NCBI RefSeq assembly: GCF_030687575.1
Contig: NZ_CP117439.1
Location: forward strand, 434,001 to 498,000
Direction: 5' to 3'
Length of the DNA: 64,000 nucleotides
Source of the DNA: Pseudomonas sp. FP2309
GTDB lineage: Bacteria; Pseudomonadota; Gammaproteobacteria; Pseudomonadales; Pseudomonadaceae
Part shown: piece by piece, positions 37,218-49,420 of the stretch
Layout of the letters: each line of letters opens with the position of its first letter
How positions within the stretch are numbered: the first letter of the stretch is position 1
Notes under the pieces: model-generated
The model's database searches: none
What the model was told of the DNA's origin: nothing
The model's input: only the letters and a program-made list of their open reading frames with translations
Position numbers and translations under genes: made by a program

Positions 37218-38600
37218 ATGAAAAGGACTTTTTCGTCCTTCGGTGTGGCGCTATGGATAGCGTTCACGGCACCGATGGCTGTCGCTGTGCCCAATCGCAT
37301 GGATCTGATCCAGTTGCCACCGCCTGGCAACGGAGTGTCGGGCGCCTACAAAGGCGACAAACTTAACCTCAACTTCCAGAACATCGAGTTGCGCGCCGTA
37401 CTGCAGCAGATCGCTGACGTAGCGGGCCTCAACCTGGTGGCCAGTGACGAGGTGCAAGGCTCGATCACGCTGCGCCTCAAGGATGTGCCCTGGGATCAGG
37501 CGTTGGACCTGGTGTTGCAAACCAAAGGCTTGGATAAGCGGATTAACGCCGGCGTGTTGCTCGTGGCGCCGGCCGAAGAGCTGGCCGCGCGCGAACTGCT
37601 GACGCTGGAGTCGCGCAAGCAAATGGCCGACCTGGCGCCGTTGCGTCGTGAACTGCTGCAGGTCAATTACGCCAAGGCGGCCGACCTGGCCAAACTGTTC
37701 CAGTCGGTGAGCGGCCTGGAAGGTACGACCGATGAGCGCGGCTCGGTGGCGGTGGATGATCGCACCAACAACATCATCGCCTACCAGACCGGCGAGCGAC
37801 TCGAAGAGCTGCGACGAATCGTGGCGCAGCTGGATATTCCTGTTCGCCAGGTGATGATCGAAGCGCGCATCGTCGAGGCCAATGTCGACTATGACAAAAG
37901 CCTGGGTGTGCGCTGGGGGGGGCGGCTCAATCGTGGCAACTGGGCGGCTGGCGGTGTCGACAAGCCCGTGGCTGACGGTGCGCAAGCGCCGGACAACCCG
38001 CCCAGCTCACCATTTGTCGACCTGGGTTCGTTGGGCGGTACCTCCGGTCTGGGCATCGCCTATATCACCGATAACCTGCTGTTGGACCTGGAGCTGACGG
38101 CCATGGAAAAAACCGGGAACGGCGAAATCGTCTCGCAGCCCAAGGTCGTCACCTCCGACAAAGAGACCGCACGCATCCTCAAGGGCACCGAGATTCCCTA
38201 CCAGGAATCCACCTCTCAGGGCGCCACGTCGGTGTCATTCAAGGAAGCCTCGTTGTCCCTGGAAGTCACGCCGCAGATCACCCCTGATGACCACGTGATC
38301 ATGGTGGTCAAGGTGACCAAGGATGAGCCGGACTACCTGAACAAACTCAACGACGTTCCGCCGATCAAGAAAAACGAGGTCAACGCCAAGGTGCTGGTCA
38401 AGGATGGCGAGACCATCGTGATTGGCGGAGTTTTCTCCAATACCCAAAGCAAAGTGGTAGATAAAGTGCCATTTTTGGGCGATGTGCCGTATCTTGGCCG
38501 CCTTTTCCGGCGCGATGTGCTGGCGGAGAAAAAATCCGAGCTGCTGGTATTCCTGACTCCGCGTATTATGAATAACCAGGCGATTGCTGTGAGTCGTTGA
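37218..38600 (+). CDS. pilQ: Type IV pilus/HofQ-like secretin PilQ, short form
   Basis: A 460-residue outer-membrane secretin. The signal peptide spans about residues 1-23 (AVAVPN region). An STN domain follows (about 45-120, [20 protein letters not shown]), then an N1 secretin domain ([20 protein letters not shown]) and the C-terminal secretin barrel with [11 protein letters not shown] and [17 protein letters not shown]. aeruginosa PilQ is ~714 residues with N-terminal AMIN domains that bind peptidoglycan; these are absent here, so size and layout resemble Haemophilus ComE and E. coli HofQ. The C-terminal secretin motifs look intact. It ends 4 bp before aroK. Confidence 0.9.
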   Translation: MKRTFSSFGVALWIAFTAPMAVAVPNRMDLIQLPPPGNGVSGAYKGDKLNLNFQNIELRAVLQQIADVAGLNLVASDEVQGSITLRLKDVPWDQALDLVLQTKGLDKRINAGVLLVAPAEELAARELLTLESRKQMADLAPLRRELLQVNYAKAADLAKLFQSVSGLEGTTDERGSVAVDDRTNNIIAYQTGERLEELRRIVAQLDIPVRQVMIEARIVEANVDYDKSLGVRWGGRLNRGNWAAGGVDKPVADGAQAPDNPPSSPFVDLGSLGGTSGLGIAYITDNLLLDLELTAMEKTGNGEIVSQPKVVTSDKETARILKGTEIPYQESTSQGATSVSFKEASLSLEVTPQITPDDHVIMVVKVTKDEPDYLNKLNDVPPIKKNEVNAKVLVKDGETIVIGGVFSNTQSKVVDKVPFLGDVPYLGRLFRRDVLAEKKSELLVFLTPRIMNNQAIAVSR

Positions 38601-38604
38601 TTCT

Positions 38605-39123
38605 GTGCGAAATTTGATTCTTGTAGGACCGATGGGGGCTGGAAAAAGCACCATCGGCCGTTTGCTGGCCAAAGAGCTGCGCCTGCCATTCAAAGACTCC
38701 GATAAGGAAATTGAATTGCGCACGGGTGCCAATATCCCGTGGATCTTCGATAAGGAAGGCGAACTGGGCTTTCGTGACCGCGAGCAGGCGATGATCGCCG
38801 AGCTGTGCGGCTGCGACGGCGTGGTATTGGCCACCGGCGGTGGCGCAGTGATGCGCGATGAAAACCGTCGGGCGCTGCATGCCGGCGGACGGGTGGTTTA
38901 TTTGCACGCATCGGTCGAACAGCAGGTGGGTCGCACCGCCCGCGATCGCAATCGCCCACTGTTGCGCACGGCCAATCCGGAAAAAACCTTGCGCGACCTG
39001 CTGACGCTGCGCGATCCGCTGTACCGGGAAATCGCCGATCTGGTGGTGGAAACCGATGAGCGGCCCCCTCGGATGGTGGTGCTGGACATTCTTGAGCGCC
39101 TGCAACGGCTGCCACCCCGTTAA
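38605..39123 (+). CDS. aroK: Shikimate kinase
   Basis: A 172-residue P-loop kinase phosphorylating shikimate at the 3-hydroxyl in chorismate synthesis. Walker [10 protein letters not shown] (residues 8-16), the shikimate-binding DSDKEIE and [13 protein letters not shown], and the lid Arg in RDRNRPLL are all present. The start is GTG 38605, 4 bp after pilQ; no ATG fits. aroB follows 125 bp downstream. The pilQ-aroK-aroB order is widespread in gammaproteobacteria. Confidence 0.95.
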   Translation: MRNLILVGPMGAGKSTIGRLLAKELRLPFKDSDKEIELRTGANIPWIFDKEGELGFRDREQAMIAELCGCDGVVLATGGGAVMRDENRRALHAGGRVVYLHASVEQQVGRTARDRNRPLLRTANPEKTLRDLLTLRDPLYREIADLVVETDERPPRMVVLDILERLQRLPPR

Positions 39124-39248
39124 AGCCAGGCCCGAAATGCGCTATTCTCGGCGGCGCGCTTTCACCCTACGGGGTGTGGCGTAGAGCCATCAGGCAGTGT
39201 CGAATCTTGACGCTGTCGGTCGTCACACCATCTCTAACGCGGGGACAC

Positions 39249-40349
39249 ATGCAGACACTTAAGGTCGATCTAGGCGAGCGCAGCTACCCGATCCATATTG
39301 GCGAAGGTCTGTTGGACCAGCCCGAGTTGCTCGCACCGCATATTGCCGGGCGGCAAGTGGCGATCATCTCCAACGAAACGGTTGCGCCGCTGTATCTTGA
39401 GCGTCTGAGCCGCAGCCTGGCGGCATACTCCGTGATCTCTGTGATTTTGCCCGACGGCGAAGCACACAAGAACTGGGAAACCCTGCAACTGATTTTCGAT
39501 GGCCTGCTCACTGCACGCCATGACCGGCGTACTACTGTCATTGCCCTGGGCGGCGGCGTGATCGGCGACATGGCAGGCTTCGCGGCCGCCTGCTACCAGC
39601 GTGGCGTGGACTTTATCCAAGTGCCGACCACGCTGTTGTCTCAGGTCGATTCGTCGGTGGGCGGCAAGACCGGTATCAACCACCCGTTGGGCAAGAATAT
39701 GGTGGGTGCGTTCTACCAGCCCCAAGCCGTGCTCATCGACACCGCGACCCTTAACACTCTGCCGCCGCGCGAGCTGTCGGCCGGGTTGGCCGAGGTCATC
39801 AAGTACGGCTTGATCTGTGACGAACCATTCCTGGTCTGGCTGGAAGAGCACGTCGACGCCTTGCGCGCCCTTGACCAAGTGGCGCTGACCGAAGCGATCT
39901 CCCGCTCCTGCGCCGCCAAGGCGCTGGTGGTCAATGCCGACGAACGTGAGTCCGGCGTGCGGGCCACCCTCAACTTGGGCCACACGTTCGGCCATGCGAT
40001 CGAAACGCACATGGGCTATGGTGTGTGGCTGCATGGAGAGGCCGTAGCGGCTGGCACAGTGATGGCGTTGGAGATGTCGCATCGCCTGGGCTGGATCACC
40101 GCCCAGGAGCGCGATCGCGGTATCCGCCTGTTCCAGCGTGCCGGCTTGCCGGTGATTCCGCCGCAGGAGATGACCGAGGCGGACTTCCTCGAACATATGG
40201 CGATAGACAAGAAAGTGATCGACGGTCGACTGCGACTGGTGCTGCTGCGCCACATGGGTGAAGCAGTCGTGACCGACGATTATCCGAAAGAGATTTTACA
40301 GGCCACGCTGGGAGCGGATTACCGCGCCCTGGCCCAGCTTAAAGGTTAA
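39249..40349 (+). CDS. aroB: 3-Dehydroquinate synthase
   Basis: A 366-residue NAD-dependent, metal-requiring enzyme converting DAHP to 3-dehydroquinate, step 2 of the shikimate pathway. NAD and substrate motifs: [32 protein letters not shown] and the [19 protein letters not shown] loop. The zinc site is in [11 protein letters not shown] and [17 protein letters not shown] 39249 gives the usual start [15 protein letters not shown]; an earlier in-frame start at 39174 has no conserved sequence. The DamX-like gene follows after 10 bp. Confidence 0.96.
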   Translation: MQTLKVDLGERSYPIHIGEGLLDQPELLAPHIAGRQVAIISNETVAPLYLERLSRSLAAYSVISVILPDGEAHKNWETLQLIFDGLLTARHDRRTTVIALGGGVIGDMAGFAAACYQRGVDFIQVPTTLLSQVDSSVGGKTGINHPLGKNMVGAFYQPQAVLIDTATLNTLPPRELSAGLAEVIKYGLICDEPFLVWLEEHVDALRALDQVALTEAISRSCAAKALVVNADERESGVRATLNLGHTFGHAIETHMGYGVWLHGEAVAAGTVMALEMSHRLGWITAQERDRGIRLFQRAGLPVIPPQEMTEADFLEHMAIDKKVIDGRLRLVLLRHMGEAVVTDDYPKEILQATLGADYRALAQLKG

Positions 40350-40359
40350 TAAGATCCCG

Positions 40360-41910
40360 ATGACTAGTTTGCATGCCGACGAGGCGTTCCTCGGCCATTA
40401 CCACCTGAGCCACGACCCTTTTGCGCCGCGGGTGCCAGGTTTCAAATTCTTCCCGGCCCAGCGCAAACCGGTGCTGGGCCAGTTGCACCACCTCGCGCGC
40501 TACAGCCAGTTGCTGTTGGTCGTGACCGGCCCGCTGGGCAGCGGCAAGACCCTGTTGCGCCAGGCCCTGGTGGCCAGCACCAACAAGCAGTCGGTACAGA
40601 GCGTGGTGGTGTCGGCCCGTGGTGCCGGTGATGCGGCAGGCGTGTTGCGCCAGGTTGCACAGGCGCTGGACGTGTCCACTGCCGAGCCGAACGCGATCCT
40701 CAAGCAAGTGGTGCAACTGGGGCTGACCGGCCAGGAAGTCTATCTGCTGGTGGATGATGCCGAGCAGCTTGACGAGTCCGCCCTCGAAGCGCTGTTGGCG
40801 CTGGCGGCGGGTACGCCTGAAGGTCGCCCCCATGTGTTCCTGTTCGGTGAGTCGTCGTTGATCGCCGATCTGGAACAGATCAGTGGTGATCAGGAGCTGT
40901 TCCACGTCATCGAACTGCAGCCATACGAGGAGGACGAAACCCGCGAATACCTGGCTCAACGCCTCGAAGGCGCAGGGGCCGGTATCGAACTTTTCTCCGC
41001 TTCTCAGATCTCTGATATTCACGACAGCGCAGGCGGCTGGCCAGGCACCATCAACCAGGTTGCCCGCGATGCAATGATCGAAGCCATGATTGCCAGCCGC
41101 TCTGCGGTCAAGCGTCCAAAGATGGGGTTCACTATGCCTAAGAAGCACGTATTGGCGATTTCCGCCGTTGTCGTGGTCGCCGTTGCCGCCGCCTGGCTGA
41201 TCCCCGGTCGCAGCAAGGCCCCGACCACCGCCGGCGCGCCAACCGAACAGGCGCAGTTGCCGCTGGGCAAGCCCACGCCAAACGTTGAATTTGCCAACTC
41301 CGGCCAACCGACCAACCTGCCGATGGTCGGTCAGCCAGTGATGCGCGGTCCGCTTGCCGAAGAGGCCGGAGGTATTTCCGAAGGCGACGATGGCGTTCCG
41401 GTGGAAGGCTCCAGTACCACGCCGCCGACCGTGACCACCACGGCACCACCGGCGGGCGTCCCAGCGGGTCAGCCGGCTGCCAAGCCGGTGCCGACGCCTA
41501 CGGTCGCCACCGCCAACCCCGCACCGGTCACCAAACCTGTCGCGCCTGCGCCGGCTGCCAAACCGGCGCCAGCGGCCAAGCCAGCTGAAAAACCTGCCAC
41601 CGTTGCCAAAGCGGGCGCCGCGGGCAGCAGTTGGTACAGCAGCCAGCCTACCGGCAACTTCGTGGTGCAGGTCCTGGGCACCAGCTCCGAAGCCAACGCC
41701 CAGGCGTTCGTGAAAGAGCAGGGCGGCGAGTACCGTTATTTCAAGAAAGTGCTCAACGGCAAGCCTCTCTACGTGATCACTTACGGCAGCTTCCCAACCC
41801 GCGCCGCAGCTGATTCGGCGATCAAAGCCTTGCCAGCGAAGGTTCAGGCTGGTAAACCTTGGCCTCGCACGGTTGCCAGCGTTCAACAAGAACTGGCCAC
41901 AACTCGCTGA
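40360..41910 (+). CDS. AAA-ATPase/SPOR domain protein (DamX-like)
   Basis: A 516-residue membrane protein. The N-terminal ExeA-like AAA domain (about 1-245) has Walker A GPLGSGKTLL and Walker B VYLLVDDAE. A transmembrane helix follows (about 262-280), then a long Pro/Ala/Lys-rich periplasmic linker (about 285-430) and a C-terminal SPOR domain (about 432-510, FVVQVLGTSSEANAQAFV). Its place after aroK-aroB is that of E. coli damX, a septal-ring SPOR protein, but E. coli DamX lacks the intact ATPase motifs, so the name is by architecture and synteny. A role at the septum via SPOR binding to glycan is inferred. Confidence 0.85.
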   Translation: MTSLHADEAFLGHYHLSHDPFAPRVPGFKFFPAQRKPVLGQLHHLARYSQLLLVVTGPLGSGKTLLRQALVASTNKQSVQSVVVSARGAGDAAGVLRQVAQALDVSTAEPNAILKQVVQLGLTGQEVYLLVDDAEQLDESALEALLALAAGTPEGRPHVFLFGESSLIADLEQISGDQELFHVIELQPYEEDETREYLAQRLEGAGAGIELFSASQISDIHDSAGGWPGTINQVARDAMIEAMIASRSAVKRPKMGFTMPKKHVLAISAVVVVAVAAAWLIPGRSKAPTTAGAPTEQAQLPLGKPTPNVEFANSGQPTNLPMVGQPVMRGPLAEEAGGISEGDDGVPVEGSSTTPPTVTTTAPPAGVPAGQPAAKPVPTPTVATANPAPVTKPVAPAPAAKPAPAAKPAEKPATVAKAGAAGSSWYSSQPTGNFVVQVLGTSSEANAQAFVKEQGGEYRYFKKVLNGKPLYVITYGSFPTRAAADSAIKALPAKVQAGKPWPRTVASVQQELATTR

Positions 41911-42090
41911 AGATCCGGCGGCCTTACCCAGGCCGCCCTCCCGGCACCTCAAAATTAAAATCGCAAGTGCGTTCGACCTCTACAGGCCGCGCGCTTTGTG
42001 GTGTCTGCGTCACAGTAGCTTTTGAGTCGTAGCGGTCAGAATTAAAAAAGTTTTGACTAGCACAGCGTATCGCTTTAAACCTTTCATAAA

Positions 42091-42118
42091 TGCGACATAG
42101 ATTTGCGACATTTCGTCG
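42091..42118 (+). promoter_or_regulatory. Repeated TGCGACAT boxes upstream of gltB
   Basis: TGCGACAT occurs at 42091-42098 and again at 42104-42111, 13 bp apart, and the second copy opens a dyad GCGAC-atttc-GTCGC (42105-42119). Their position just ahead of the -35 region suggests an activator or repressor site for the glutamate synthase operon. The protein is unknown. Confidence 0.4.
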
Positions 42119-42124
42119 CTAAAT

Positions 42125-42153
42125 TTGTGAGCGTCTGTGTCGGTGTGTACAAT
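42125..42153 (+). promoter_or_regulatory. Likely sigma-70 promoter of gltB
   Basis: TTGTGA, 17-bp spacer, TACAAT. Both hexamers are close to consensus and the spacing is optimal. The expected transcript has a leader of about 105 nt before the gltB ATG. Confidence 0.6.
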
Positions 42154-42264
42154 GACCTCCCTTTTGCCCCCGCTAAGCCGGCGTACGTTCGGCGTGGAAG
42201 GTAACCGGTTGAATTGAAAAGAAATTTGCCTCGGTATAAGAGGCAGCCTGGTGAGAAAGTGTCT

Positions 42265-45200
42265 ATGAAAGCAGGTCTGTACCAACCCGATGAATTCAAG
42301 GATAACTGTGGTTTCGGCCTGATAGCCCACATGCAGGGCGAGCCCAGTCATACCCTTTTGCAAACGGCCATCGAGGCCCTGACCTGCATGACCCACCGCG
42401 GTGGGATCAACGCCGACGGCAAGACCGGTGACGGTTGCGGCTTGCTGATTCAAAAGCCCGACCAGTTCCTGCGCGCCGTCGCCAAAGAGCATTTCGCGGT
42501 CGACCTGCCCAAGCAATACGCCGTAGGCATGGTGTTCTTCAACCAGGACCCGGTCAAAGCCGAAGCCGCGCGCGAGAACATGAATCGCGAGATCATCGCT
42601 GCCGGCCTGCAACTCGTCGGCTGGCGCAAAGTGCCGATCGACACCAGCGTGCTCGGTCGCCTGGCCCTTGAGCGCCTGCCGCAGATCGAGCAAGTGTTCA
42701 TCGCCGGCGACGGCCTGAGCGACCAGGACATGGCGATCAAGCTGTTCACCTCCCGTCGCCGCTCGTCCGTGGCCAACGCCGCCGATGCCGATCACTACAT
42801 CTGCAGCTTTTCGCACAAGACCATCATTTATAAAGGCCTGATGATGCCGGCGGACTTGACCGCCTTCTATCCGGACCTGAGCGACGAGCGCCTGCAAACC
42901 GCGATCTGCGTGTTCCACCAGCGCTTCTCCACCAACACCCTGCCGAAATGGCCGCTGGCTCAGCCATTCCGCTTCCTCGCCCACAACGGCGAGATCAACA
43001 CCATCACCGGTAACCGCAACTGGGCCGTTGCCCGTCGCACCAAGTTCGCCAACGATCTGATGGACCTCGAAGAGCTTGGCCCGCTGGTCAACCGCGTGGG
43101 GTCGGACTCCTCCAGCATGGACAACATGCTCGAACTGATGGTCACCGGCGGTATCGACCTGTTCCGTGGCGTGCGCATGATCATTCCGCCTGCGTGGCAG
43201 AACGTCGAAACCATGGACCCGGATCTGCGTGCGTTCTACGAGTACAACTCGATGCACATGGAACCGTGGGACGGTCCGGCCGGCGTGGTCATGACCGATG
43301 GCCGCTACGCCGTGTGCCTGCTCGACCGTAACGGCCTGCGCCCGGCGCGTTGGGTCACCACCACCAACGGCTTCATCACCCTCGCCTCGGAAATCGGCGT
43401 GTGGAACTATCAGCCCGAAGACGTGATTGCCAAAGGCCGCGTCGGCCCAGGCCAGATCCTGGCCGTGGACACCGAAACCGGGCAGATCCTCGACACCGAC
43501 GCCATCGACAACCGTTTGAAGTCCCGTCACCCGTACAAGCAATGGCTGCGCAAGAACGCCCTGCGTATCCAGGCGACCATGGAAGACAACGACCACGGTT
43601 CGGCCTTCTACGACATCGACCAGCTCAAGCAGTACATGAAGATGTACCAGGTCACGTTCGAAGAGCGTGACCAGGTGCTGCGTCCGCTCGGCGAGCAAGG
43701 CTACGAGGCCGTCGGCTCCATGGGCGACGATACGCCGATGGCCGTGCTGTCCCAGCGCGTGCGCACGCCGTACGACTATTTCCGCCAGCAGTTCGCCCAG
43801 GTGACCAACCCACCGATCGACCCGCTGCGTGAAGCCATCGTGATGTCCCTGGAAGTCTGCCTCGGTGCCGAGCGCAACATCTTCCAGGAATCGCCTGAGC
43901 ATGCTTCGCGCGTGATCCTCAGCTCGCCGGTCATTTCCCCGGCCAAGTGGCGCTCGCTGATGAACCTGGATCGTCCAGGCTTCGACCGCCAGATCATCGA
44001 CCTGAACTACGACGAGAGCCTGGGCCTTGAAGCCGCGGTGCGTAACGTCGCGGACCAGGCCGAAGAAGCCGTGCGTGCCGGTCGTACTCAGATCGTGCTG
44101 ACCGACCGCCATATCGCGCCCGGCAAGTTGCCGATCCACGCCTCCCTCGCCACCGGCGCGGTGCACCACCGCCTGACCGAAAAAGGCCTGCGTTGCGACT
44201 CCAACATCCTCGTGGAAACCGCCACTGCCCGCGACCCGCACCACTTCGCGGTGTTGATCGGTTTCGGCGCCTCGGCGGTGTACCCGTTCCTGGCGTACGA
44301 AGTACTGGGCGACCTGATCCGCACCGGTGAAGTGCTGGGCGACCTCTACGAGGTGTTCAAGAACTACCGCAAAGGCATCACCAAGGGCCTGCTGAAGATC
44401 CTGTCGAAGATGGGCATCTCCACCGTCACGTCCTACCGCGGCGCTCAATTGTTCGAAGCTATCGGCCTGTCCGAAGAAGTCTGCGAGCTGAGCTTCCGTG
44501 GCGTGCCAAGCCGCATCAAGGGTGCGCGTTTCGTCGACATCGAAGCCGAACAGAAAGCCCTGGCAGCCGAAGCCTGGAGCGCGCGCAAGCCGATCCAGCA
44601 AGGCGGCCTGCTCAAGTTCGTGCACGGTGGCGAATACCACGCGTACAACCCGGACGTGGTCAGCACCCTGCAAGCCGCTGTGCAGCAGGGCGACTACGCC
44701 AAGTTCAAGGCATACACGAGCCTGGTGGATAACCGCCCGGTGTCGATGATCCGCGACCTGTTCAAGGTGAAGACCCTGGACACGCCGATGGACATCAGCG
44801 AAGTCGAGCCGCTGGAGTCGATCCTCAAGCGCTTCGACTCCGCCGGTATTTCCCTGGGCGCGCTGTCGCCGGAGGCTCACGAAGCCCTGGCCGAAGCCAT
44901 GAACCGCCTGGGGGCGCGTTCCAACTCCGGCGAAGGCGGCGAAGACCCGGCGCGCTACGGCACCATCAAAAGCTCGAAAATCAAGCAGGTCGCCACCGGC
45001 CGTTTCGGCGTAACCCCCGAATACCTGGTCAACGCCGAAGTGCTGCAGATTAAAGTCGCACAGGGCGCCAAGCCCGGTGAAGGCGGGCAGTTGCCAGGTG
45101 GCAAGGTCAACGGTCTGATCGCCAAGCTGCGTTATGCAGTGCCGGGCGTGACCCTGATTTCGCCGCCGCCGCACCACGACATCTACTCCATTGAAGACTT

Positions 45201-46710
45201 GTCGCAGCTGATTTTCGACCTCAAGCAAGTCAACCCGCAGGCCTTGGTCTCGGTGAAACTGGTGGCGGAAGCCGGCGTGGGCACCATCGCCGCCGGCGTG
45301 GCCAAGGCTTATGCCGACCTGATCACCATCTCCGGCTATGACGGCGGCACCGGCGCTTCGCCGCTGACCTCCATCAAGTACGCCGGTGCACCATGGGAAC
45401 TGGGCCTGGCGGAAACCCACCAGACCCTGCGCGGCAACGACCTGCGCGGCAAAGTGCGGGTACAGACCGACGGCGGCCTGAAAACCGGCCTCGACGTGAT
45501 CAAGGCCGCGATCCTCGGCGCCGAAAGCTTCGGCTTCGGCACGGCGCCCATGATCGCCCTGGGTTGCAAATACCTGCGCATCTGCCACCTGAACAACTGC
45601 GCCACCGGCGTGGCAACCCAGAACGAGAAGCTGCGCAAGGATCACTACATCGGCACCGTCGACATGGTGGTGAATTTCTTCACCTACGTCGCCGAAGAAA
45701 CCCGGGAGTGGCTGGCCAAGCTGGGCGTGCGCTCGCTCGAAGAGCTGATCGGCCGTACCGACCTGCTGGAGATCCTTCAGGGCCAGACCGCCAAGCAGCA
45801 ACACCTGGACCTGACGCCGTTGTTGGGCAGCGATCACATCCCGGCCGACAAGCCGCAGTTCTGCGGCGTGGAACGTAACCCGCCGTTCGACAAGGGCCTG
45901 CTGGCCGAGAAGATGGTCGAGATGGCGGCTTCTTCGATCAGCGACGCCAGCGGTGGCGAGTTCGACCTGGATATCTGCAACTGCGACCGCTCCATCGGCG
46001 CACGCATCTCCGGCGAAATCGCGCGCAAACACGGCAACCAAGGCATGGCCAAGGCGCCGATCACCTTCCGCTTCAAGGGCACTGCGGGCCAGAGCTTCGG
46101 CGTGTGGAACGCCGGCGGTCTGCACATGTACCTGGAAGGCGACGCCAACGACTACGTAGGCAAGGGCATGACCGGCGGCAAACTGGTCATCGTTGCGCCT
46201 AAAGGCAGCGTCTACAAATCCCAGGACAGTGCCATCATCGGCAACACCTGCTTGTACGGCGCCACTGGTGGCAAGCTGTTTGCCGCAGGGACTGCCGGTG
46301 AGCGTTTCGCCGTGCGTAACTCCGGTGCCCACACCGTGGTCGAAGGCACTGGCGATCACTGCTGCGAGTACATGACCGGGGGCTTTGTCGCGGTACTGGG
46401 CAAGACCGGTTACAACTTCGGCTCGGGCATGACCGGCGGCTTCGCCTACGTGCTCGACCAGGACAACACCTTCGTCGACAAGGTCAACCACGAGTTGGTC
46501 GAGATCCAGCGGATCAGCGGCGAAGCCATGGAGTCCTACCGGAACCACTTGCAGCACGTGCTGGACGAGTACGTCGAGGAGACCGGCAGCGAATGGGGGC
46601 GCAACCTCGCCGAAAACCTCGATGATTACCTGCGTCGTTTCTGGCTGGTCAAGCCCAAGGCTGCCAACCTGAAATCGTTGCTTTCCAGCATCCGTGCCAA
46701 CCCGCAGTGA
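42265..46710 (+). CDS. gltB: Glutamate synthase (NADPH) large subunit
   Basis: A 1481-residue iron-sulfur flavoprotein that transfers the amide of glutamine to 2-oxoglutarate. The N-terminal class II glutamine amidotransferase domain has its nucleophile at Cys15 ([12 protein letters not shown]), exposed after removal of a short propeptide. The central and FMN synthase domains contain the Cys cluster for the 3Fe-4S centre ([17 protein letters not shown]). The C-terminal GXGXG beta-helix domain (from about residue 1230) is typical. ATG 42265 is used because it gives the short propeptide before Cys15; an in-frame upstream ATG at 42214 adds 17 unconserved residues. gltD follows after 32 bp. Confidence 0.97.
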   Translation: MKAGLYQPDEFKDNCGFGLIAHMQGEPSHTLLQTAIEALTCMTHRGGINADGKTGDGCGLLIQKPDQFLRAVAKEHFAVDLPKQYAVGMVFFNQDPVKAEAARENMNREIIAAGLQLVGWRKVPIDTSVLGRLALERLPQIEQVFIAGDGLSDQDMAIKLFTSRRRSSVANAADADHYICSFSHKTIIYKGLMMPADLTAFYPDLSDERLQTAICVFHQRFSTNTLPKWPLAQPFRFLAHNGEINTITGNRNWAVARRTKFANDLMDLEELGPLVNRVGSDSSSMDNMLELMVTGGIDLFRGVRMIIPPAWQNVETMDPDLRAFYEYNSMHMEPWDGPAGVVMTDGRYAVCLLDRNGLRPARWVTTTNGFITLASEIGVWNYQPEDVIAKGRVGPGQILAVDTETGQILDTDAIDNRLKSRHPYKQWLRKNALRIQATMEDNDHGSAFYDIDQLKQYMKMYQVTFEERDQVLRPLGEQGYEAVGSMGDDTPMAVLSQRVRTPYDYFRQQFAQVTNPPIDPLREAIVMSLEVCLGAERNIFQESPEHASRVILSSPVISPAKWRSLMNLDRPGFDRQIIDLNYDESLGLEAAVRNVADQAEEAVRAGRTQIVLTDRHIAPGKLPIHASLATGAVHHRLTEKGLRCDSNILVETATARDPHHFAVLIGFGASAVYPFLAYEVLGDLIRTGEVLGDLYEVFKNYRKGITKGLLKILSKMGISTVTSYRGAQLFEAIGLSEEVCELSFRGVPSRIKGARFVDIEAEQKALAAEAWSARKPIQQGGLLKFVHGGEYHAYNPDVVSTLQAAVQQGDYAKFKAYTSLVDNRPVSMIRDLFKVKTLDTPMDISEVEPLESILKRFDSAGISLGALSPEAHEALAEAMNRLGARSNSGEGGEDPARYGTIKSSKIKQVATGRFGVTPEYLVNAEVLQIKVAQGAKPGEGGQLPGGKVNGLIAKLRYAVPGVTLISPPPHHDIYSIEDLSQLIFDLKQVNPQALVSVKLVAEAGVGTIAAGVAKAYADLITISGYDGGTGASPLTSIKYAGAPWELGLAETHQTLRGNDLRGKVRVQTDGGLKTGLDVIKAAILGAESFGFGTAPMIALGCKYLRICHLNNCATGVATQNEKLRKDHYIGTVDMVVNFFTYVAEETREWLAKLGVRSLEELIGRTDLLEILQGQTAKQQHLDLTPLLGSDHIPADKPQFCGVERNPPFDKGLLAEKMVEMAASSISDASGGEFDLDICNCDRSIGARISGEIARKHGNQGMAKAPITFRFKGTAGQSFGVWNAGGLHMYLEGDANDYVGKGMTGGKLVIVAPKGSVYKSQDSAIIGNTCLYGATGGKLFAAGTAGERFAVRNSGAHTVVEGTGDHCCEYMTGGFVAVLGKTGYNFGSGMTGGFAYVLDQDNTFVDKVNHELVEIQRISGEAMESYRNHLQHVLDEYVEETGSEWGRNLAENLDDYLRRFWLVKPKAANLKSLLSSIRANPQ

Positions 46711-46733
46711 TATGCGCCTGAAGAGTTTGATGA

Positions 46734-48161
<1,428 letters not shown>

Positions 48162-48176
48162 CGACGCCAGTTGCGA

Positions 48177-48241
48177 GCGATAAGCTGCAAGCGGCAAGTT
48201 GAAGCAATCGAGCTTTAAACTTGCCGCTGGTAGCTTGTCGC
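48177..48241. repeat. Inverted repeat between gltD and hemE
   Basis: GCGATAAGCTGCAAGCGGCA (extending to AGTT, 48177-48200) pairs with 48218-48241 at 21 of 24 positions around a 17-nt loop. The same AAGCGGCAAGTTGA core recurs at 22593-22611, so it looks like a dispersed intergenic element that could also act as a transcript-end hairpin for gltBD. Confidence 0.6.
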
Positions 48242-48304
48242 GAGTCACTGTCTTTCTCCGTCTCGCTCTGAGAAAATGCCCGCACTTTTTTTGCGGATGC
48301 CGAC

Positions 48305-49372
48305 ATGACTGCCCTCAAGAACGACCGTTTCCTTCGTGCCCTGCTCAAGCAGCCTGTAGACGTCACCCCGGTGTGGATGATGCGTCAAGCCGGCCGCTAC
48401 CTGCCGGAATACCGCGCCAGCCGCGCCCACGCCGGCGACTTCATGAGCCTGTGCATGAACCCGGAGTTCGCCTGCGAAGTCACCCTGCAGCCGTTGGACC
48501 GTTATCCACAACTGGATGCGGCCATCCTCTTCTCCGATATCCTCACCATTCCTGACGCCATGGGGCAGGGCCTGTACTTTGAAACTGGCGAAGGCCCGCG
48601 TTTCAAGAAGGTCATCAGCACACTGGCCGACATCGAAGCCCTGCCGATCCCCGACCCGCACAAAGACCTGGGTTACGTGATGGACGCCGTAAGCACCATC
48701 CGCCGCGAGCTGAACGGCCGCGTGCCGCTGATCGGTTTCTCCGGCAGCCCATGGACCCTGGCCACCTACATGGTCGAAGGCGGTTCGTCGAAAGACTTCC
48801 GCAAAACCAAGGCCATGCTCTACGACAACCCGCAAGCCATGCACCTGCTGCTGGACAAACTCGCGCAGTCGGTGACGTCCTACCTCAACGGCCAGATCAT
48901 GGCTGGCGCGCAAGCGGTGCAGATCTTCGACACCTGGGGCGGCAACCTGTCGGCGGCGGCTTACCAGGAGTTTTCCCTGGCCTATATGCGCAAGATCGTC
49001 AGCGGCCTGATCCGCGAGCACGAAGGCCGCAAAGTGCCGGTCATCCTGTTCACCAAGGGCGGCGGCCTGTGGCTGGAAAGCATTGCCGACGCCGGCGCGG
49101 ATGCACTGGGCCTGGACTGGACGTGTGACCTGGGCGAAGCCCGTCAGCGCGTGGGCAACCGCGTTGCGCTGCAAGGCAACATGGACCCGACCGTGTTGTA
49201 CGCCAAGCCGGAAGCGATCCGCGCCGAAGTCGGCCGTATCCTGGCCAGCTATGGCAAGGGCACCGGGCATGTGTTCAACCTGGGCCATGGCATCACGCCG
49301 GAAGTGAACCCGGAGCATGCCGGTGCGTTCCTGCGCGCGGTGCATGAACTGTCGGCGCAGTATCACGAGTGA
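48305..49372 (+). CDS. hemE: Uroporphyrinogen decarboxylase
   Basis: A 355-residue cytosolic TIM-barrel enzyme converting uroporphyrinogen III to coproporphyrinogen III in haem synthesis. Family signatures are [17 protein letters not shown] (residues ~19-35, with the substrate-binding Arg), the catalytic Asp in [12 protein letters not shown], and [16 protein letters not shown]. Length is as expected. It follows the gltD inverted repeat and ends at a bidirectional terminator shared with the convergent MFS gene. Confidence 0.97.
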   Translation: MTALKNDRFLRALLKQPVDVTPVWMMRQAGRYLPEYRASRAHAGDFMSLCMNPEFACEVTLQPLDRYPQLDAAILFSDILTIPDAMGQGLYFETGEGPRFKKVISTLADIEALPIPDPHKDLGYVMDAVSTIRRELNGRVPLIGFSGSPWTLATYMVEGGSSKDFRKTKAMLYDNPQAMHLLLDKLAQSVTSYLNGQIMAGAQAVQIFDTWGGNLSAAAYQEFSLAYMRKIVSGLIREHEGRKVPVILFTKGGGLWLESIADAGADALGLDWTCDLGEARQRVGNRVALQGNMDPTVLYAKPEAIRAEVGRILASYGKGTGHVFNLGHGITPEVNPEHAGAFLRAVHELSAQYHE

Positions 49373-49385
49373 TTGCCGCTCGATA

Positions 49386-49415
49386 AAAAACGCCCGGCGC
49401 ATGCCGGGCGTTTTT
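49386..49415. terminator. Bidirectional terminator between hemE and the MFS gene
   Basis: Perfect 13-bp stem AAAAACGCCCGGC / GCCGGGCGTTTTT with loop GCAT, 13 nt after the hemE stop and 5 nt from the end of the convergent MFS gene. Confidence 0.93.
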
Positions 49416-49420
49416 GTTTT

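Larger units (their letters stand above)
41911..42264 (+). other. 354-bp gap between the DamX-like gene and gltB
   Basis: Not coding as far as I can see. It starts with a GC-rich hairpin GGCGGCC-ttaccca-GGCCGCC (41917-41937) without a T-run, possibly a weak terminator. An AT-rich stretch (about 42035-42125) follows with two direct copies of TGCGACAT, then the likely gltB promoter and a leader of about 105 nt. Confidence 0.6.

Noticed and set aside
42010..46557. 1515-codon open frame antisense to gltB
   Set aside because: High GC and strong codon bias of gltB leave its antisense frame open; the translation has no recognisable domain and low-complexity composition.
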